The position numbers and the translations under genes were made by a program. Under the pieces are notes generated by a model. It was not told the DNA's origin, ran no database searches, and worked only from the letters and a program-made list of their open reading frames with translations. 64,000 bases of DNA from Populus alba (Eukaryota; Streptophyta; Magnoliopsida; Malpighiales; Salicaceae): positions 3,497,157-3,561,156 of the forward strand of contig NC_133301.1 of assembly GCF_005239225.2 (NCBI RefSeq), written 5' to 3'. Below are positions 1 to 17,008 of the stretch, one piece after another. The first letter of the stretch is position 1; each line of letters starts with the position of its first letter.

Positions 1-1035
1 ATAACAGCTCATATGAGTATAGCCACCAATCATAACATTCCATGAGACCACATTCTTATCCTGTATTTTCTCAAATAGATTGCTGGCTTCTTCCAAATCT
101 CCACATTTAACATACATGTCAATAAGTCCGTTTACAAGCCTAAGATTTGATCCAAGTCCACGATCTTCAATCCAAGACCGAACCCAATTGCCCAGTTGAA
201 GAGAAGATCCTGATTGAGCGCAGGCCGAAAGGACACTAAGCATTGTGCTCACATTAGGTGTAACCTTTGCTCTACGCATCTCTTCAAAGAATGCCATTGC
301 CTCTTCGACTCGACCACCCTGAGCATACCCAGAAATCATAGCATTCCACGACACAACATCTCTCACAGGAATTTCATCAAACAACTCTCGAGCTTCATCC
401 AAAAAACCCTTCGAAGCATACCCAGTAATCAAAGCAGTAAAAGAAACAGCATCTCTCATAGAACTTTTATCAAACACTAATCTTGCATTAACCAAGTCAC
501 CATTTTGAGCATACATGTTAATCAACGAAGTATGTACAAAGGCATTATGTTCAAGCCCAAGCTTCAAAACATGTGCATGGACCTGTTTCCCTTCATGGGC
601 ACCTCTAATTTTGGTGCATGACTTGATAATAGAAGGAAAGGTGTACTCATTCGGCTCTGTACCAGAACTAATCATATGAACATAGTATTCTAAAGCTAAA
701 AAAGGGGATTCGCTCGATGAGAGACCCCTGATCATATGATTCCAAATCACATGATTGGGGTTTCGAATGGTTTTGAAGAGCGAGAGAGCATAAGAGAGGT
801 CACCATGTGGAGAGACGGCGCAAAACTCGATGAGCTTGCTAAGAGCGAAGTGGGTGTTGTGGAGGCCAGTTTTGATGATTTGGGAGTGGATTTGTTTGAG
901 AGTCTGGAGGGTTTTGCAGTTGGAAAGGAGAGTTAGAGAAGGATGGTCATGGACAAGCTTGTATGGAGGAGAAGAATCAGAGAAGGAAAGAGCTTGGAGA
1001 GTACTTACGGGTGAAGCCAATACCACCATCTTCAT
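1..1035 (-). CDS. OTP82: PPR protein, OTP82-like chloroplast RNA-editing factor (3' end outside window)
   Basis: A single open frame of 345 codons runs from an ATG at 1035 to the window edge with no stop. It is read on the minus strand and its end is missing. After about 35 residues it is a string of pentatricopeptide repeats of the PLS type, with recognisable repeat cores such as VVSWNAMISGY, VVSWNVMIGGY, HTSLINMYAQNG and NGLIDMYVKCG. The N-terminal block around HPSLTLLSNCKTLQTLKQIH and the repeat order resemble Arabidopsis OTP82 (At1g08070). That protein is a DYW-class factor needed for C-to-U editing of plastid ndhB and ndhG transcripts. A second in-frame ATG lies two codons downstream (1029). 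The E and DYW domains would be off the left edge and cannot be checked. PPR identity is certain; orthology with OTP82 is inferred from overall similarity as I remember it. Confidence 0.85.
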   Translation of the reverse strand, partial: MKMVVLASPVSTLQALSFSDSSPPYKLVHDHPSLTLLSNCKTLQTLKQIHSQIIKTGLHNTHFALSKLIEFCAVSPHGDLSYALSLFKTIRNPNHVIWNHMIRGLSSSESPFLALEYYVHMISSGTEPNEYTFPSIIKSCTKIRGAHEGKQVHAHVLKLGLEHNAFVHTSLINMYAQNGDLVNARLVFDKSSMRDAVSFTALITGYASKGFLDEARELFDEIPVRDVVSWNAMISGYAQGGRVEEAMAFFEEMRRAKVTPNVSTMLSVLSACAQSGSSLQLGNWVRSWIEDRGLGSNLRLVNGLIDMYVKCGDLEEASNLFEKIQDKNVVSWNVMIGGYTHMSCY

Positions 1036-1625
1036 TTGTAGTTTGTGAATCTGGAGTTCCTCTATTCAAAATTTTCAAACAAGAAGAAGGTCGGATTTTT
1101 ACCCTTGTAGATTTATTATTGTTTCACTTTCACCCTCATATCTTAAGATTTCACAATATTACCTCTATAGTTTCCAAAATGTCTTTATTTTACCCTTGAT
1201 AAATAACTACTTTTTTCATAAATTATTTCTTGGTTATAAATTATATATCATAATCATGTCTAATTAATTTTTTGAATTATTTATTTTTTCCTTTTTTTTT
1301 TAATTTGGTTCCGTTCACCATCTTTTATTACTCTATTGCATAAAAATGGTTGCATGCACATCAACATTAACTACAAATATTCTACCAATCCATACAATAA
1401 TTATGCAATAGTACAAAGTCACATATAAATAAAAAAGAATATCTTACTTATTTTTAGCTAAAAAAAAGTTAAATAATCTCTTAAAAGATAATTATTCATC
1501 GGTGTATATTTTTTATATTGTCATAATTTTTACTATTAAGTTTTTAAAAAATATTTCAAGAAAATGTATAAATTATAATTTTTCTTAATTAATATTTTAA
1601 GAAAGATTTTTCAACCAGTTTCATG

Positions 1626-1628
<3 letters not shown>

Positions 1629-1683
<55 letters not shown>

Positions 1684-1687
1684 ATAA
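1629..1687. repeat. (TA)n microsatellite
   Basis: About 58 bases of almost uninterrupted AT dinucleotide repeat with one ATT interruption, in the spacer between two divergent genes. Its length is likely to vary between individuals. Confidence 0.9.
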
Positions 1688-2146
1688 TGCTTATTGAATA
1701 ATCAAACATTTTTAAAGCCATGGTTAATGCAAAAAAGAATTTCAACCACACAACATTCCACTTTCAAACACACTCATGTTGAATATGTATCATTAAAAAT
1801 TCTAATTTTAAAAAAAATCAAAAGCATGTGATTAATGTTTGGTGTTTTTAGAGGTCTAAACAAACCTCAAAACCTTTGACTCAAACAAGATCTTAAATGG
1901 TTCAATTAAATTTAAAATAATCTTGAACTGCCAGCGATAAATGGTTCAATTAGGGCAGCCTTGATACATCAAAAGGATCAATATAAGAAAGTATAAGAAA
2001 TGTAAGAACCAAAAGTGAATTTTATAGCACCGTTTAAATAAACGGTAAAGAAATGGCAAGCGTTGCCGGTAACTTCCCTTTTGTCTCCATTTTCCATTTT
2101 GCCGCCACCTCACTCTCTCGCTCACACACCTCCTCCTGTGCTGGTG

Positions 2147-2153
2147 TATAAAT
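2147..2153 (+). promoter_or_regulatory. Candidate TATA box of VTE1
   Basis: TATAAAT lies about 115 bases upstream of the VTE1 start codon, followed by a CT-rich stretch suited to a short 5' leader. It is the best-placed TATA-like element in the region. No transcript start is known from sequence alone. Confidence 0.5.
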
Positions 2154-2265
2154 GCCAGCCTCAAACCCCCCTGCTCCTCTCTCTCTCCAAACAGCCATCC
2201 ATTCTTAATTTCTCTCACTCTCTCCAGTACTCAATTAATCTTTCAAAAATCTTGAATTTAGAATA

Positions 2266-7153
<4,888 letters not shown>

Positions 7154-8386
7154 CCACTAGGCCAGCTCTTTCATTATGAAAATGGATCAAACTTGGAAGT
7201 TTGAAGAGCCAGAGAAAGGAAGATGGCAGTTTGGTATGAAAGACGATCCATTGTGCCCCAAAACAGCAGACTGAATGTTTCTCCATGATGCGGTAAGTTG
7301 CATGATCAGTTCTTTTGTTGTAAATTTCACTCAAATAACATTTAGCTTGGGCAACTGCAGTTAAAAGGGAACTGGGTGCTTGCCTTAGTCTGACTTCATC
7401 TATTCTGAGGCATTTTGCATTAGCGACTCTTTTTTTAACCACATAGCTAGTGCAAAGCTAATATAGAATTTGTATACCTTCCTACATCGCTTTTTATTCA
7501 GCACCTTCTGCGACTTTGTGGTCATTTATTGCATATTTTCTGGTTTGTTATCCTGATTTTTTCATTTGCAGCTATCAGAATGTAGCAGCGATTGCCTTTA
7601 AAACCGTAAGCAAAAGTAAGGGTGCCTTTACTTGTGAAGTTGTTCTCGGTTTTTTTCAGATTTTTTTCTTAATAAACCGAAAATTAAAGAAGATGCATTC
7701 ACTGAATTGTTTACTTAGAAACAGGTGTTCTCTAATTCTTGAAAACACCAAATAGAGATGGAAACAAAACATAATTTTCAGAAATTATACCCTTAAATTT
7801 CTCAAAAGTGTTCCTGTTATCCAGATCTGTTTACGATCTTATGTTATGTTTTATATCACTTATGATATGTTTATCTTTTTGTCACATGCATGCCAAATTC
7901 CTCATCCTTCCAGATTTGTCTCATACGGGAAAAGTTGGTCAAAAGCAAGTTTAACACAACAAAACAAATTTACAGAAGTATTTTATAAGATTATTATTAG
8001 CACGGTAACCATCATTAATTAACTCATATCATTTACTTTTTAGTTTTTAAATTAACTTAAGCAGACAATTGAATTGCATTTTCTTTTCATGTATATTATT
8101 TTTCAAAAACAAATTACTGTACATGAAATGAGCTTCAGCAGCCAATAACCCCCTGTTTATCCCGGTCCATATCTCTCGGATTAGGCATGGTTCATAATTT
8201 ATGGATCCCTTGTGTTGAAGGATATATAAAAAATCTAAGAATATGTTTATTCAAAAAGAAAAATTACAGGAGAAAATATACTCAAGCCATTCTGAAGTAA
8301 TGGTAACCCTGACCCCATTCTCAAGATAAAAAGAAGAGGAAAGACATGGTAACCTTAACTCATGGTAATCAATTTTGTTTTGCTTC
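7154..8386. other. Convergent 3' spacer between VTE1 and NPF copy 1
   Basis: The two genes converge here, so the left part should hold the VTE1 3' UTR and polyadenylation site and the right part that of the NPF copy. Small open frames in it show no family motif. I see no RNA gene or element in it. Confidence 0.6.
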
Positions 8387-10012
8387 TACTCCAGCAGACG
8401 CTCCTTCTTGTCCTCAGCAGGTCCATAAGCCCAAAAACATACAGGATAATACACAATTAATTATACTCAAGACAGTGATCAGCCAGTAATAATCATCTAA
8501 CCGACCCTTGTTAAGATTACTTGAGAACCAGCTCTCCTTCCCTCCTGTGGATAACCCTGCCCGCAACATACACCAAACCACTCCCTATCAGATCAGCCAC
8601 CGCGGTTCCGAAAGTGAAAAGAGCCACCGCAATGGTAGACATGCTTTTAGGGAACTGAGAGTAGTAGAATTCGATCTGTCCAATTGAATTAAAAGCTTCA
8701 GCCAATCCAAGCAGGATTTTTGGTGGCAAAAGCCACACTACTGACATGTTCACCACACCGTCTGGTTCGTCTTCTAGTCCTTCCTCCATAGCAGTTTTCC
8801 TTCTTATGGTTTCTACTACTGCTGACATTGCCCTTGCTGCAACTGGGACTAGCAAACCAATTCCTATCCTTACTTTAGGACTAAGCCCGCCACGTGGCCT
8901 GCCGGTGAATCTTGCCAACAATGGCAACAGAATTCGGTCATAGAAGGTTAGCCAGATTGTGAGAGTGAGAACCAGAAACACATTGAGGGATCCTGCTGGA
9001 AGTTCAAAATTCAAGATGATCCTGTCCATGGTAACTGCTTGGAGGGTGGCAAATGAGTTTTGGTTCAAGTTGATATGCATCATGATGCCTGTAGTCCAAA
9101 TGGGGATGACCCCAAGCAGAGCTTTCAGTGACTCTACCTGATCAACTGTGCATAGCCGCCATGGATTTGAAGCTGACACATCAAGATTTACATCCCTATC
9201 AGGATCTATTATGATACAAGCTCGGTTCAGACACCTGCACAAAGTGTTGAGAAATATTAAGGAGGGATGATTTGGATAGTCAAGCATCGAAGAAAAACTC
9301 CGAGTCGTCATTATGTTAACACTGGTGTACCTTAATTATCAGCAGGGACCTGGAACTCAGAGTCATCACTGTGGTAATACTGTTCAATGCTACTGTGAGA
9401 TAGATTGAGCTTTCTGTTCCTGAATGCTGCAACTACAACCTGAACAAAACCTGTAAATAAGCTCGAGGAGGTCTTCCCTATGATGTACTGGGAAGAACCC
9501 ACCAGAAACATTAAAGCAGAGAAGAACATGAGAATTGCAGGAACGGCAAACCCAACTTTCCAACCGAGGTTATCTTGAATGTAGTCTATGTAGACAATAA
9601 CAGTAAATGCTATAATTGTCGATAATCCTGTTGCAGCATAATACCAATTAAAGAAACTCTGCAGGACACTCTCATTGTTGGGGTTCTCTTCGTTGTCTTG
9701 GTCTGCGTCGAAGGCAATAGAGCAAGGCCTAATGCAACCAGCTCCAATGGATACAAGGCCGAAAGAGAAGAATAAGATAGCCAGTTGGCCTGCTGTAGCT
9801 GAGCTGCACATATCGGTGAATCGGTCACAAGGTGGAGGTTGTAGTTGTGGTATCATGGCAGTTAACCAAAGAAGAATCATCCCCTACATGAACAGAACAG
9901 ATTAAGAGGTCAAGACTCAAAACCCCTATCCCCCCCCAGAAACTTGGAAGCAAGGCCAACAAAGAAGAAACTCGGTGAATATGATAGCGGGAAATGACTC
10001 ACAAGAAGGCTC

Positions 10013-10462
10013 TGTTGTGCGCGGAATCCGGCGACCGGTGATGAACTGATTATTGCTCATAGGAGGGTAAGCACACTGAGACACAATATTTTACGTGGTT
10101 CGGCAAAACCGCCTACATCCACGGGAGAGAGTCATTTTATTAGAGTAGAGAAAGAATACAATAAATACATGGAGGAGGATCTCATCACTCAACTCCCATC
10201 TCTCTTGCTGCAGGGCTGCTGCCTCTTTCTCTTCTCTTTCTCTTCACTCTTTCACACACTCACGTTATTCTCCCTCTCACATAGCTCTCTTTGTATGGTG
10301 CCTATTTATAGGCAGGATGGTAGCTTCTCTTCTTCTTTCCAGCAGCTGCACATGGGAGTGGGTGGCTGCCATCTTCTTCAACAAAGGCTGCTGCCACTTG
10401 CTTGGTGGTGGTGGCCACTTTGTTTGGTGGTGGGGTAGTCCCACTAATGACAATACCTAACA
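10013..10462 (-). repeat. 3' LTR of the 3.87-kb element
   Basis: 450 bp, bounded by TG...CA. In element orientation it starts TGTTAGGTATTG and ends CGCACAACA. A TATA-like TATAAATA is present on the minus strand near 10310 and is probably the LTR promoter core. Confidence 0.92.
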
Positions 10463-11314
10463 ATCACCCCCTTTGCCATTCATGTGGGGCAATTGTCCGC
10501 TTGCTTCTTCAGCACAAGCTTGCATCTTGCAGCTCTTCCAAGCTTACCATTCCGAGAGCGTCTCCGGCCAAGTTTATAGGTACTCGCCAAACCTTTCAAT
10601 CACCAGAGTCACCAAAGCACACCCTTTCTTACACCAAAGGATCACTTCAACCAGATGGTCTCACACATCACATCTGAAGAGTGTTAACGCTTGTCTCTAG
10701 GACACAACATTCCCCTTCGAGCGTATCAGCCATGCTCGGTCCGGAATGATTTATCAAGCCTTACACCAAGGCTTACAACACCCCCTCAAACAGATATTCC
10801 AAGTGCGACAGTCATTATTTGAGTATCTCAATATGATCACAAGCCCACCACTCTTCCAAGAGTCTACTCATCCAGGAGTTGCGCCTGCCCTCTGTTCCAC
10901 CATAGGAACCACGCCTTACTTCTCCATGAGTCTCTCGCTCTTAGTTGTAAGAGTCCAGGTAGCTCTCCACCTTTAACCATGGGGGCAGCCTATTAAAGGT
11001 TGATCCATATCTATCTTCATACTCTGAGTATTACAATGCCATTACCGAGCTCACCACCTTGACAAGAGTCAACTCGTTCCCGGAACCTGCGCATGCCCTC
11101 TGCTCCTTCATAGCAGCCGCGTCTTAATGCTCCACAAGTCACACACTTATTGTCCAAGGCAAATGTCTTCTAGCTCATTGATCTTTAGCATGGGGGCAAT
11201 ATCCATGAAAGTCAATCCTGCATTTGTCTTCATACTCATCATAGCCACTTCATTGGCTATCCATATTTCCACTTATATCTAGCCATCACATCGGCTCTGG
11301 GGTGTTCTAAACTT

Positions 11315-11520
11315 GGGCTCCTATCCTGGCCCTCACACCTTCTCATGAGGTGTCTCCACTCGTCGTTATGCGGCGGTTTGAACTCTGGGCTCATATCATG
11401 GCCCCCACACCTTCCATTAGGTGTCTCCGCTCGTCGTCATGCGGCGGTCTGAAATGGGCTCATATCATGGCCCTCACACCTTCCATCCGAGGTGTCTCCG
11501 CTCGTCTTGGAGCGGTCTCA
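11315..11520. repeat. Short tandem repeat inside the 3.87-kb element
   Basis: Three diverged units of about 70 bp. Each contains a CTCACACCTTC-like block followed by GGTGTCTCC and a CTCGTCG-like block. No coding sense. Confidence 0.7.
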
Positions 11521-13431
11521 TCCTCCTTCATCGGGATGCTTCAGTGGCTCCAAGATTCTCTACCACCATGTGGACTTGGGAGAGATTACTGCCACTAACG
11601 ACATAGAAAGAGAAAGTTGCGGTATACTCCTCGCAATCCTCCACCTCGATTTCTATGTTTGGAGCTTCTACGCCTTTCTGCTTGATAGCTCCACCTACAC
11701 CACTCTTTTTGGTGTCTACGCCTTTCATCATAGGCGGTCGCCTTTTATCACAGGCGTTTGCACCCCCTCAATTAGGTGCCTCTGCAACAGCTCTCTTTCC
11801 ATCCTTGCATGCATTGGAAAGGTCTTTGCCTGTTGTCTTCATCAAGAGCATAAAAGACTTCCTGTTGTACAAACTTTAACAGTCTCTGCTCTGAGCTTCA
11901 TCTGGGAACTCTTCTTCTCCTTGCACCTGTTGTCTCATTACAGTACCTCGTTAGGATCCTTCGGGTACTCCTGCACAATCTCCGTGTGCCCTCGTGCAAT
12001 ATCTGTTCTCCAGATTTCTCCCTATTCCTTGCTTATGTTTGACAGCAGCTCATCCTGTCACAACACCTGTCCAAGTCAAAATAGGGTGTCAATCTTCATC
12101 CCCTTGCTGTATTTCTCTTCCATTATCAGGGTCTTCATCAATTCTCCCCTCGAGAAATCACAGTCACCGAATCTAACTTCTTTGGAGAAATCACCACTCC
12201 ATTAGATCCTTGATCATATGGAACCCAACTGTTCCTCTGTGCCGTCATCTTGCTAGTCTTCAACAGTTTCATAACAAACTGTCACATATACGAAAATAGT
12301 ACCGTATGGATAATCCTTCCACTAAGCAAGTTCCCAGGAAAGATTGGAGGGGTCACACTGGTCCCGCTTAAAACCCAATCTCCTAGACAGAACTTCTTAG
12401 AACGTATCTATCAACCGTACTGCCTTTTTGTATATACAACCATTTGCTAGCTTTGTTGCGGCTTTACTTTACAAGTGATCTGGGATATCCCGGTTTTATA
12501 CCTGATTTCTCAACATCTGGCGAGACTACCAGTGCTTAGATTCGTCAAGATTGGTCTTCATCAGTTTCCACTCTCCACCTCAAATCGTCCACATGATCGG
12601 GTGTCTAGAGTGTCCCAATTTTGCCTTCCATCAAGGCAATTAAATTTTCCCACTTAAAAGTTCAGCACACATAATTGGGCAAATGTGTGTAACTTATTCT
12701 TCTTCATCTCCATCGACCACCATGACGACCTTCAGATGCCTCCTGATCGGGCAATCTCTCTTTGCTAATTCACCACCGCCATTTTTGGTCTCGCATCTCA
12801 ATGATCGGACCGTACCATTGCATTCGGAACGATCAAATTAGCTAGAAACATGTCTTGAATCGTCCAAATCGCACATCAAACGGCTACGATTTGATCAAAA
12901 CAATTCTGGCCTGATCAACGGCTCAGATTCAATCTCAGATCCGGTTGCATGTAGGATCAGCTACACGGGATCCTATCCCTCGGCTCACGGCTCGGCTCGG
13001 CTCCAATTTGGCTCGGCTCGTGGCTGATGACGTGGCAGGTGGGCCCCTATGCTGACATGTTCGTTAACTAGTCAATGTTTTTGCTGACTGTGTATGCTGA
13101 TGTCATCCTTGCATCACGTTGATGTCATCCTTTGCATGGCACGTCACTGTTCAGGCCTACTGTTCACATGGGTCGGGTCAACTGGTATTCGGGTCGGGTC
13201 AACTCATCCGGGTGAAGAAGACGCGTGGCACGCGTGGGGCGCATGGGCAAACACCTTTCCGGAGCGTGACGGCGCGTGAAGGAGATTCCGACGTCCGTTT
13301 TCGACGCGGTTTTCACCAGTGGCTTCGTCTCGTCCTCCTCTACACAGTGGTATGGTCAAAACACAATTTTGACAACTTTCATTTTTGAGCAAAAATCAAA
13401 CACCACTTAAACCATATGCTCTGATACCAAT

Positions 13432-13881
13432 TGTTGTGCGCGGAATCCGGCGACCGGTGATGAACTGATTATTGCTCATAGGAGGGTAAGCACACTGAGA
13501 CACAATATTTTACGTGGTTCGGCAAAACCGCCTACATCCACGGGAGAGAGTCATTTTATTAGAGTAGAGAAAGAATACAATAAATACATGGAGGAGGATC
13601 TCATCACTCAACTCCCATCTCTCTTGCTGCAGGGCTGCTGCCTCTTTCTCTTCTCTTTCTCTTCACTCTTTCACACACTCACGTTATTCTCCCTCTCACA
13701 TAGCTCTCTTTGTATGGTGCCTATTTATAGGCAGGATGGTAGCTTCTCTTCTTCTTTCCAGCAGCTGCACATGGGAGTGGGTGGCTGCCATCTTCTTCAA
13801 CAAAGGCTGCTGCCACTTGCTTGGTGGTGGTGGCCACTTTGTTTGGTGGTGGGGTAGTCCCACTAATGGCAATACCTAACA
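13432..13881 (-). repeat. 5' LTR of the 3.87-kb element
   Basis: 450-bp copy identical to the left LTR except for one A/G difference near the end (ACTAATGGC against ACTAATGAC). The primer-binding site lies just inside it, which makes this the 5' LTR of a minus-strand element. Confidence 0.92.
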
Positions 13882-14392
13882 GGCTCCAGAATGATCCGTC
13901 CCATGAATGAATCGGAGAGGAAAGCTCTGAAGATGGACAATCCATTAGACATAGCAAACCATAAGAAGAGAATGGTCGACCCATTTGCAGCCTCCAAGCG
14001 ATAGTTATTCATCAGGTAGAATATCATATTTGGCATCAGCCCATAGCTAGCCACCCTCTCAAACGCCTCATTAACTATAGATGCACAGGACAGGAAAACA
14101 AATAACCCAACTTGATTCAACAGAAAACAAAGAACAGAAGGAGGAAGAAACTTAACAGTAGACTCTGAAGATTACCTATGATGAAGGGCATGGTCCTTAG
14201 GCCACCCCTTTTTTGGTCCTTGTCCTTCGGAATGAGAACCATCGTCTCCTCTGCAATTGTGTTTTCCATTTCTTTCCTCTCTCTAACAGCACACTGCTAT
14301 TACAGGAGTCCATACATTTGAAAAGATTAAAAGAAAGAAAATTAATAAAAGAAAAGCTAAAAGAGCAAACAACTATAGCTTTTCTCATATAA

Positions 14393-16120
14393 TATTGCTA
14401 TAGTATTTTCCTATATTATTTTATTTTTCTCTTGAATATATGGTTTTTTTTTTTACTTTTCCTTTTTTTTTTTGTTTTCTTTGTTTTGTTTTTTTCCAAA
14501 ATTATTTTTTTCTATTTTATATTTTAATATTGAGATTGATAATTTAACTTTGTAATTTTTATTTTTTGCCTTGAGATTAACGTGATTTGCGGGTTTGTCG
14601 AGATAATTCAGGTTGCCCAAGTTTATGGATTTGATGGGTTTTTTTTTTTTTAATAATTGAATTTGGTTTTTTATAGTTTTTTTTTTCTTCATATTGTTAG
14701 AAGAATAGTTTTAAAGAAAAATCATATTATTAAACTTTATGAAGTAACACAAATTAAAGGATGTGGGGGAAATCATTGTTCACTCAACACCCATTGCACT
14801 GTGGATTACAATAGTAATGCACAATGTTTTTTTTTGTTATGATTTTTTTTCAAATTTATTTTTGTCGATTTCATCCTTTAAAATTGATATTGTTGATAAT
14901 TTAACATTGTAATTTGCTTCCTTTTATTTTATTTTTATATGAGGTTAGCTTGATTTACAAATTTACCAAAGTAATCTAGGTTGCCATGGTTTACACGTTT
15001 GGTGGGTTGTTTTTTTTTTAATTGAACTTGATTTTTTTTATAGTCTATTTTTTTCTCATATAGTTAAAAAATAGTTTTAAAGAAAAGTCATGTTATTAAA
15101 TTTTATAAAATAATAAAAATTAAAGGGTGTGAAAAAATTACTATTCACTCATACACATTAGCACTGTGAATAACAATAGTAATTAATAGTATTTTGCTTT
15201 CCTTTTGTGATGATATTTTTTCAAATTTGTTTTTTCTAAATTTTATCTTTTAATATTGAGATAGTTGAAAATTTAGCTTTATAATTTGTTTCTTTTTATT
15301 TTACCTTTCTATAAGGTTAACATAGTTTACGGGTTTACCAGGGTAACCCGAGTTGCCTTGGTTTACGAGTTTGGTGAAGTGTTTTTTTTTTAATTGAACT
15401 TGACTTTTTTATCGTTTATTTTTTCTTATTCAGTTAAAAAAATAATTTTAAAAAACTTTATGTTATTAAACTTTATAAAGTCCATTGATTTATTCACAAG
15501 TTTGGCTGGTTGACTTGGTTTGCGGGTTTGACAAGTTTAACTTTTTTTAAATTAGCTTTTTTTTTTTATTCTTAGATACCGAGTTAATTAGAAATTCAGT
15601 TTCATAATTAGTTTTGTTTCGCCTTTTATGAGGTTATTGCGATCTAAAAAAAAAAATATCTTGGTATTATGTTAGTTTTTGATTTCATAATCTATTTTTG
15701 TTATCATATAGTTAAATAAAAAATAGTTTTAAGAGAATAAATTATAATCTTACTGGAGTCCAAAACCTAGTTCACAGCTTTGACATATTAGTTTGGTTTA
15801 ACTGATTCATAAGTTTGACCAGTTTACCCACTAATAGAACATACATTTTTTTTTTTAAATATTTTTTGGTCTTTTAATTGTTTTTTTTTTAAATTTTATC
15901 ATTTAATATTAGATTGGTTGAGAAATAGACTGTATTATTGATTTTTGTTTGCTATCTAGGGATTATTGTTTCAAATAAATCTCTATTTTTAGGTTGATAC
16001 TCAAATTTGTGAGCATTTGTTTTTTATCATATAATTAAAATAAAAAATTATTAAATCCAATAAAGTCCATGATCCGTGTTGGGGGAGAGCCGAGGTCGAT
16101 CCAATCTGTCATTGTCTCAA
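14393..16120. repeat. Degenerate tandem repeat, unit about 373 bp
   Basis: The blocks beginning near 14565, 14940 and 15312 share an ordered set of words: a TTTACGGGTTT-like start, GGTTGCC, GGGTTTTTTTT, GAACTTGA, TAGTTTTAAAGAAAA, TTATTAAACTTTATAAA and CACTGTGAATAACAATAGTAAT. The spacing is about 372-375 bp. Further, more eroded units seem to continue to about 16.1 kb. No open frame of note. Confidence 0.65.
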
Positions 16121-16675
16121 TAGTTTTTTTAAAAAGTATCATCTTAAAGTTTTTTTTTAAAGCTACATCATGTTTTAACGATAATTAAGGTTGTATTTGG
16201 ACATATAAAATTGATTAATTTAAATAAAGCTTGTTTTTACATGATTTAGTTAAAAACTTGAGTTGATAAAAAAATGAATTAGAAAATTTTTAAAATTAAC
16301 CTTCTTAGTTAGGATTAATCATACTATTAAAAAATTCTTCCTAATCGTAACAACATTATAGTCACTAATTAATCCTGCTCCATGATCCGATATAATAGAT
16401 ATGCTCTTAGTGTCTCCCTTGTCGGATTTTTTTGTTTGTTTTCTTTGAAAGGCTGATTCACGTGTGATGTCTAATTAACAAATATTTTAAACTACAGTCC
16501 ACACTCATACTTGTTGCTTGCATTGTTTTGATGCCATTTTTTATCCTACCTGAAAGGGAAACCCTTTTAATTTGCATAGTCACGTACGATTGTGATTTAT
16601 AAAACACATGAGCCGTGTTGATAATTAATTAGACATGAAAATAAAATTTTTGAGAACCATCAAGGAATGTGAGTA

Positions 16676-17008
16676 TTTAGTTGGCTAATTAAGAGAATTA
16701 TGTGATAAAAAAGATTAAAAGAATAATTAACTATTCCTAGAATGCCATAAGAAAGGAAAGAAGAAATAAAACCCTACTTGAATTGTTTAGTTGGCTAATT
16801 AAGAGAATTATATGATAAAAAAAAAGAATAAAAGAATAATTAACTATTCATAGAATGCCATAAGAAAGGAAAGAAGAAATAAAATCCTTCTTGAATTGTT
16901 TAGTTGGCTAATTAAAAGAATTATATGATAAAAAATAATAAAAAATAATTAACTATTCCTAGAATGCCATAAGAAAGGAAAGAAAAAATAAAAACCTAAT
17001 TAAATTGT
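16676..17008. repeat. Three tandem copies of a 110-113 bp unit
   Basis: Units start at 16676, 16786 and 16899, each with TTTAGTTGGCTAATTAA, then ATAATTAACTATTC, AGAATGCCATAAGAAAGG and a final AATTGTTT. Copies differ mainly in the length of A runs. Noncoding. Confidence 0.85.

Larger units (their letters stand above)
1036..2265. other. Divergent intergenic region between the PPR gene and VTE1
   Basis: The two genes point away from each other, so this 1.2-kb spacer should hold both promoters. It is AT-rich, contains a TA microsatellite and has no supported coding frame. The last 250 bases before the VTE1 start are pyrimidine-rich (CT/CTC runs), as in many plant 5' leaders. Confidence 0.6.
10013..13881 (-). 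mobile_element. Non-autonomous LTR retrotransposon (3.87 kb) in NPF exon 2
   Basis: Two 450-bp direct repeats (10013-10462 and 13432-13881) flank 2.97 kb. A perfect 5-bp target duplication GGCTC lies at 10008-10012 and 13882-13886. A primer-binding site complementary to initiator tRNA-Met (TGGTATCAGAGC on the minus strand, 13418-13429) sits two bases from the right repeat. A purine tract (AAAGGGGGTGAT on minus) abuts the left one. Orientation is therefore minus. The two LTRs differ by one substitution that I can find, so the insertion is very young. The interior has no gag, protease, integrase or RT similarity in any frame; its open frames are chance ones. It must have been mobilised by another element's proteins (LARD-like). 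Confidence 0.93.
8387..14269 (-). pseudogene. NRT1/PTR-family (NPF1-like) transporter pseudogene, split by an LTR element
   Basis: Four-exon remnant of a proton-coupled NPF transporter. Exon 1 is 14269-14176 and exon 2 is 14074-13882 plus 10012-10003, split by the element at 10013-13881. Exon 3 is 9883-9331. Exon 4 starts at 9234 and the original stop is probably at 8387. The ExxER motif (EAFER), which matters for proton coupling in this family, is present in exon 2. Breaks seen: a frame change near the end of exon 2, needed to reach the conserved SLL|GM splice junction; a one-base loss at the exon 3 end giving a premature TAA; and two frame changes in exon 4 after GELVLK. The continuation NLNKGR and the tail GPAEDKKERLLE each lie in another frame. 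Membrane segments are still readable in exons 3 and 4, so decay is recent. Substrate is unknown; NPF members carry nitrate, peptides, hormones or glucosinolates. Confidence 0.88.

Noticed and set aside
10169..10438. 89-codon frame present twice (also 13588-13857)
   Set aside because: It is duplicated because it lies in the two LTRs; no independent coding evidence.
11492..12205. 237-codon open frame in the 3.87-kb element
   Set aside because: No similarity to gag or pol or a host gene; overlapping frames and composition fit chance.
13418..13429. tRNA-like sequence matching initiator tRNA-Met 3' end (also 43414-43425)
   Set aside because: Only the 12-base primer complement is present; no tRNA gene around it.
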